Part shown: positions 60,732 through 64,000 of the stretch, piece by piece
Layout of the letters: the number at the start of each line of letters is the position of its first letter
How positions within the stretch are numbered: position 1 is the first letter of the stretch
Position numbers and translations under genes: made by a program
Source of the DNA: Desulfococcus multivorans
GTDB taxonomy: Bacteria; Desulfobacterota; Desulfobacteria; Desulfobacterales; Desulfococcaceae
NCBI RefSeq assembly: GCF_001854245.1
Contig: NZ_CP015381.1
Location: forward strand, 2,329,001 to 2,393,000
Direction of reading: 5' to 3'
Length of the DNA: 64,000 bases
The notes under the pieces: model-generated
Told to the model about the DNA's origin: nothing
The model's input: only the letters and a program-made list of their open reading frames with translations
The model's database searches: none

Positions 60732-62681
60732 TTAAACGCCTTGTGCCGGAGAGGTTATCCTGAGCTGCTCACCGATCTTCCAGAACCCTGAAAAGGTCTG
60801 CTCGTGGACCGACGTCTTGATAAAGCTGCTCAATTCATCGACGGTTACGGCGCGGCTTTGATGTTCCGCGTCGTTTATCGTCACCTCGCCGTCCTTCACC
60901 GCATAGTTGAGCAGCGCAAGGGTGTACCACCGGGCCGCCTGCATCTGATCCAGAAGAAGGACATTCCCGCCAAGACGATGAAAATGCAGGAACATCTCAT
61001 TGGTGGATGCCCATTGGGGGGGAGGGGGGATCTCGCAGCGCCGATCCCGGATGTAAAAGGCCCGATTTGAGGGATCGTTTTCCAGAAAATCGATGCCCCG
61101 CTTCAGGCCGGCCCGAACGGATGGGCTGTTATGCTCTACATCGATGATGAAAACGGCCTCAAAAAGCGCGCCGTCATCGGGTTGGACGGCGGCCCTCAGA
61201 TCGATGAACTTGTCCTGCGGGGAATGCAGGGAAACGATTCTGAATCCGCTCGATTCGGGTCGCTCGCTCAAATAAAGCTCGAGAGCCCGGCGCAGTCGGC
61301 TCCGATCCGGAGGATATCGGTCGAAATCGGCAACAATGGCACGGAAAGAGGCGTCGAAGGCCTTTTGTAATTGCTCCAGAGGCGTAACAACGCCCTGTGG
61401 GTCCTTTTCAGGATAAAGAATGGCGCGAAGACGCTGGTTGGCGATCATGATGACCTGTCTGGGACTGTGGAGGCGGCTTTTGAAAATCCGGACCAACTCG
61501 GCCCGGTCAAAAGGAAACAGATCACCGGACGCGCTTTCACCGAGAACGGTGTCGAGACGGCTGCCGATGATCTCAAGGGCCTGGTCGGCATTGCACCCCT
61601 TGAGATTGAATTCATTGGTCTCCAGGCGGGTGATGATCTGCTGGTTGAGTTGCTTTCTGAATTTCTCCTCCCACTGGGCGCCTCGAACGAAAACAATCGG
61701 AAGTATGGCCTTAGCGGAATCCACCAGATACTCGATCATTTTTCCCAGGGAACGTACCTTGGCCTCGGTGTCGTAGTTTTCAAGCCGATCAAAGCAGACC
61801 ACCAGGGGACGCCCGTATCGGGTCAGCAGCATGCCGAGGTACCCCAGCATGTTCTGGGCCCGTTGCTCCATCATGGCCGGTGTCTCCTGAACGGGTATCG
61901 GAACGCCGAGCAGGGCCGCATCCGAGGGGTCGATGGAAATGCCCTTGAGCCACTCGATGGCCGCGCTCCTTTTTTCACGAATGGGAAATTGAAAGAGCAC
62001 CTTTAAAAAAGTCTTTGGAATATCCGGAAACCGCTCGCGGGCGTAATCGACGGGATCCGCATGTCGGGGGCCTCTGCCGCGAACCGCTTCATCGTCATCC
62101 GCCGCCAGATAAGCAACGGCGGTCTTCACCAGGCGGCGGAGGTCCGCCAGGAGGGGTCGAGGCGTTTTCCGTCTCTGGGCGACCTGCTTCAGCCCTTCCT
62201 TGAAATCCATCAACAAGCGCTCCTTCGGCGTCGGTTCACGCCTCGCCGCCGGCGGCGGCGCTCCGACATCATCCAGGATCTTTTCGACGATCAGATCCAT
62301 CTGGGTCGCCCTGCCGCTGCCGGCAAGAGGATAGCATAGGTTGATGATGACCTCCCTGAGCAGATAGCGATAGGTCTGATCGGCATCCTCGATGGGCTGC
62401 ATATAGGCGTATGAAAAGAGATGCTGTTCGGACCTGCCGTAATCGAGGATGCGGCTGACGAGGTGGGTCTTGCCGCTTCCCGTTTCGCCGAAAACCATTC
62501 CGGCACAGGGAAGATCGGGGGTTCGGATTTTCTGCTCGATGAGATTGACGAGGCCCATGAAAGCCGTCTCGTTGATTGAGGTGACGTCGGGATAGCGAGT
62601 TTTCATCGGGTCTCCGACACTCGAAGATACAAAAGGATTTTCCGTCCTCAGCATGTCGAGAATTTCCGGGTTATTTTTCAT
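60732..62681 (-). CDS. P-loop ATPase, AAA/STAND-like, unknown role
   Basis: 649-aa protein. Walker A is GETGSGKTH near residue 66 and Walker B is LVVCFDRLENYD near 295. A sensor-like segment (ILPIVFVRGAQWEEKFRKQ, TRLETNEFNLKGCN) and an ORC/STAND-like lid (SRLHSPRQVIMIANQRLR) follow. The C-terminal ~190 residues resemble a small restriction-nuclease-like or sensor fold without an obvious catalytic motif (FRIVSLHSPQDKFIDLRAAVQPDDGALFEAVFIIDVEH). It overlaps the upstream winged-helix gene by 11 bases. I do not recognise the pair as a named system; defence, DNA maintenance or transport of DNA are open. Confidence 0.75.
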   Translation of the reverse strand: MKNNPEILDMLRTENPFVSSSVGDPMKTRYPDVTSINETAFMGLVNLIEQKIRTPDLPCAGMVFGETGSGKTHLVSRILDYGRSEQHLFSYAYMQPIEDADQTYRYLLREVIINLCYPLAGSGRATQMDLIVEKILDDVGAPPPAARREPTPKERLLMDFKEGLKQVAQRRKTPRPLLADLRRLVKTAVAYLAADDDEAVRGRGPRHADPVDYARERFPDIPKTFLKVLFQFPIREKRSAAIEWLKGISIDPSDAALLGVPIPVQETPAMMEQRAQNMLGYLGMLLTRYGRPLVVCFDRLENYDTEAKVRSLGKMIEYLVDSAKAILPIVFVRGAQWEEKFRKQLNQQIITRLETNEFNLKGCNADQALEIIGSRLDTVLGESASGDLFPFDRAELVRIFKSRLHSPRQVIMIANQRLRAILYPEKDPQGVVTPLEQLQKAFDASFRAIVADFDRYPPDRSRLRRALELYLSERPESSGFRIVSLHSPQDKFIDLRAAVQPDDGALFEAVFIIDVEHNSPSVRAGLKRGIDFLENDPSNRAFYIRDRRCEIPPPPQWASTNEMFLHFHRLGGNVLLLDQMQAARWYTLALLNYAVKDGEVTINDAEHQSRAVTVDELSSFIKTSVHEQTFSGFWKIGEQLRITSPAQGV

Positions 62682-63444
62682 GGTCTTCTCCCCACCAGCT
62701 CAAGGTTATGTAAAGGGTGCCGCCCTCATCTACATAGGATTGCCGGATCTCGTTTTCCGACAACGTCGACGGATCTCCGCCGTGCAATTCGATCACATAG
62801 GCCGCCATGAGCTCTTTCAGCAGTCCATCAAATGTTTCATCCGTCCAGTTCAACGCCGCTCGAATGCGATGGATCCTTACAAATCCGCGTCCTTTTCCAA
62901 TGCGGTCGTAGGCCTCCTTGAACAGGGTTTTGTGATCTCCGGCGTAAACCTTCCGAGGCATCGATGCCGGCTTCACGGGGCGAAGAATCGGCCGCCAGGC
63001 ATCGTTGAAGGTACAGTGGACACGACCTGAGGCCGTCAGACGGTTGAGGGTTGCGATGTAGTCCCTTTTCAACAGCGGTAATCGATTCCCCAGCGCTTTG
63101 ACCGACAGCCCCGGCTCCCGCCCTAATTTTTCAAGAATAAGCGCCTCATCCGACAACCAGATGCCGATGTATACGGCCTTCGGTCCTCTGTAAATCCGCA
63201 GACCACCGCCAAGGCGGTCCCCCCCCTCCCCGGCACATGCGCCGATTGCCCTTTTCAGGGTTCCCAGCACCTGGGCGCTTCCGGATCGTTTCCGGTTGAG
63301 TCCCAATCGTCGAAGTTCCCCGGAGGGAAGGCGGTTTCGGATCTGGTTGACGGTGAGATAGGGTTTTCCCGCTTTGGACAAAATATCGACAATCATCTGT
63401 TCCGTGCCGCATCGTCCACGGTCGGCATAATCATTTTCGCTCAT
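62671..63444 (-). CDS. Winged-helix protein paired with the P-loop ATPase
   Basis: 257-aa protein that appears to contain two or three winged-helix segments: MIVDILSKAGKPYLTVNQIRNRLP, LGREPGLSVKALGNRLPLLKRDYIATLNRLTASGRVH and RIHRIRAALNWTDETFDGLLKELMAAYVIELHGG. It ends in a strand (GGTLYITLSWW). No catalytic motif. It overlaps the ATPase gene by 11 bases, so the two are made together; DNA binding that directs the ATPase is the simplest model. The ribosome-binding site is weak. First gene after tRNA-Arg. Confidence 0.7.
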   Translation of the reverse strand: MSENDYADRGRCGTEQMIVDILSKAGKPYLTVNQIRNRLPSGELRRLGLNRKRSGSAQVLGTLKRAIGACAGEGGDRLGGGLRIYRGPKAVYIGIWLSDEALILEKLGREPGLSVKALGNRLPLLKRDYIATLNRLTASGRVHCTFNDAWRPILRPVKPASMPRKVYAGDHKTLFKEAYDRIGKGRGFVRIHRIRAALNWTDETFDGLLKELMAAYVIELHGGDPSTLSENEIRQSYVDEGGTLYITLSWWGEDHEK

Positions 63445-63681
63445 GGTGGATGTCCTGGTTTCCGCAAGAGATTTTCCGCGACATCGATGGCCGATCTATG
63501 ATCATCACATCGATATCGTGCAGCTGTTTTACGTCCCATCTAACAATTTTAAAAAAACCTGTAAAGACCAACTGTTCATGAGGATAAGACCGTTATAAAA
63601 CAATATTTGCACAGAAAGAGCAAACATGTTAAAAGTTAAAGAATGAATTTGGTGCCTCAAAATTTTGTTGACGCGCAAAAG

Positions 63682-63712
63682 AAAAAGGGAGCGGGCATTC
63701 AATGCCGCTCCC
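63682..63712 (-). terminator. Terminator of tRNA-Arg
   Basis: On the minus strand GGGAGCGGCATT pairs with AATGCCCGCTCCC, followed by TTTTTC (63686-63681). It begins 10 bases after the tRNA 3' end. Confidence 0.85.
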
Positions 63713-63721
63713 CTAAATGTC

Positions 63722-63798
<77 letters not shown>

Positions 63799-63931
63799 TG
63801 AAAAAATGAATCTGGCCTATAACATATGTAACCGATGATGTCCACAAAAAACCGCACCAGCGTGGTTTAAGGTTAACATTCTTTAATTCCTTGAAAAATT
63901 CTTCTTAACTGATATAAAATATATTTAATTC

Positions 63932-63982
63932 GATATCATCGATATCATCGATATCATCAATTTCAAGATCATCAATTTCAAG
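63932..63982. repeat. Short tandem repeats at window edge
   Basis: Three exact 9-base units GATATCATC (63932-63958), followed by two overlapping ATCAATTTCAAG units to 63982. The surroundings (63860-64000) are markedly AT-rich compared with the rest of the window. The unit may continue beyond the edge. Confidence 0.7.
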
Positions 63983-64000
63983 AATGGTGCATATTCAAAA

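Overview
The window is 64 kb of GC-rich, gene-dense bacterial chromosome, most likely from an anaerobic deltaproteobacterium (Desulfobacterota, probably a sulfate reducer of the Desulfobacterales type). The grounds are multi-cluster FeS flavoproteins, a tetrahaem cytochrome c with a NarI-like cytochrome b and an HdrC-like FeS protein, two diiron rubrerythrin-like proteins, CbiK, an MTHFR C-terminal (MetV-like) protein, ThyX, FdhD and an ADP-forming acyl-CoA synthetase. The assignment is an inference; no rRNA or phylogenetic marker was analysed.

Layout. 1-4 kb: FeS/flavin electron-transfer operon behind a sigma54-type promoter. 4-6 kb: peroxiredoxin and an MltD-like transglycosylase. 6-10 kb (minus): NAD salvage operon pncB-pncA followed by a HAD/NMNAT/NrtR triple fusion. 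10-14.5 kb: enoyl-CoA hydratase flanked by palindromic repeats, acyl-CoA synthetase, CinA. 14.5-19.3 kb: GAF protein, nuclease, ferritin-like protein, a degenerate KaiC/XRE/cupin regulator bracketed by transposon-like ends, and a GAF-ANTAR antiterminator. 19.4-21.4 kb: a promoter and two-hexaloop ANTAR-type RNA leader with overlapping terminator, then a glutamate-synthase-like gene. 21.4-27.4 kb (minus): sucA-sucB-lpd. 27.5-39.4 kb: mixed housekeeping genes (hydrolases, Mrp/NBP35 ATPase, DUF134 protein, PyrD, GNAT-nitrilase fusion, FdhD, RlmD-type methyltransferase, OmpA-like lipoprotein, YidD-domain lipoprotein). 39.4-42.7 kb (minus): metal ABC transporter, CbiK, ThyX. 43.1-48 kb (minus): trpEGDCF with a trpL leader peptide and attenuator. 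48-50.4 kb (minus): cytochrome b / FeS / tetrahaem cytochrome / MetV-like operon. 51-60.7 kb: hypothetical, orphan DctQ, LeuS, LptE, S20, FtsB-like, Ugd, Nudix, Smr, LysE. 60.7-63.8 kb (minus): a P-loop ATPase plus winged-helix pair and tRNA-Arg(TCT).

The most notable structures are non-coding. (1) A 237-bp nested-palindrome element occurs in three full copies, two internally deleted copies and two solo ends. It has 18-bp terminal inverted repeats and, for most copies, 7-8 bp target-site duplications, so it is a MITE-like mobile element. (2) An ANTAR antitermination leader lies directly between a GAF-ANTAR gene and its probable target. (3) A trp attenuator encodes a peptide with three consecutive Trp codons. 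(4) A second ~80-90 bp palindromic repeat occurs in at least five intergenic copies. The main protein-level novelty is the HAD-NMNAT-NrtR fusion within the NAD salvage operon.
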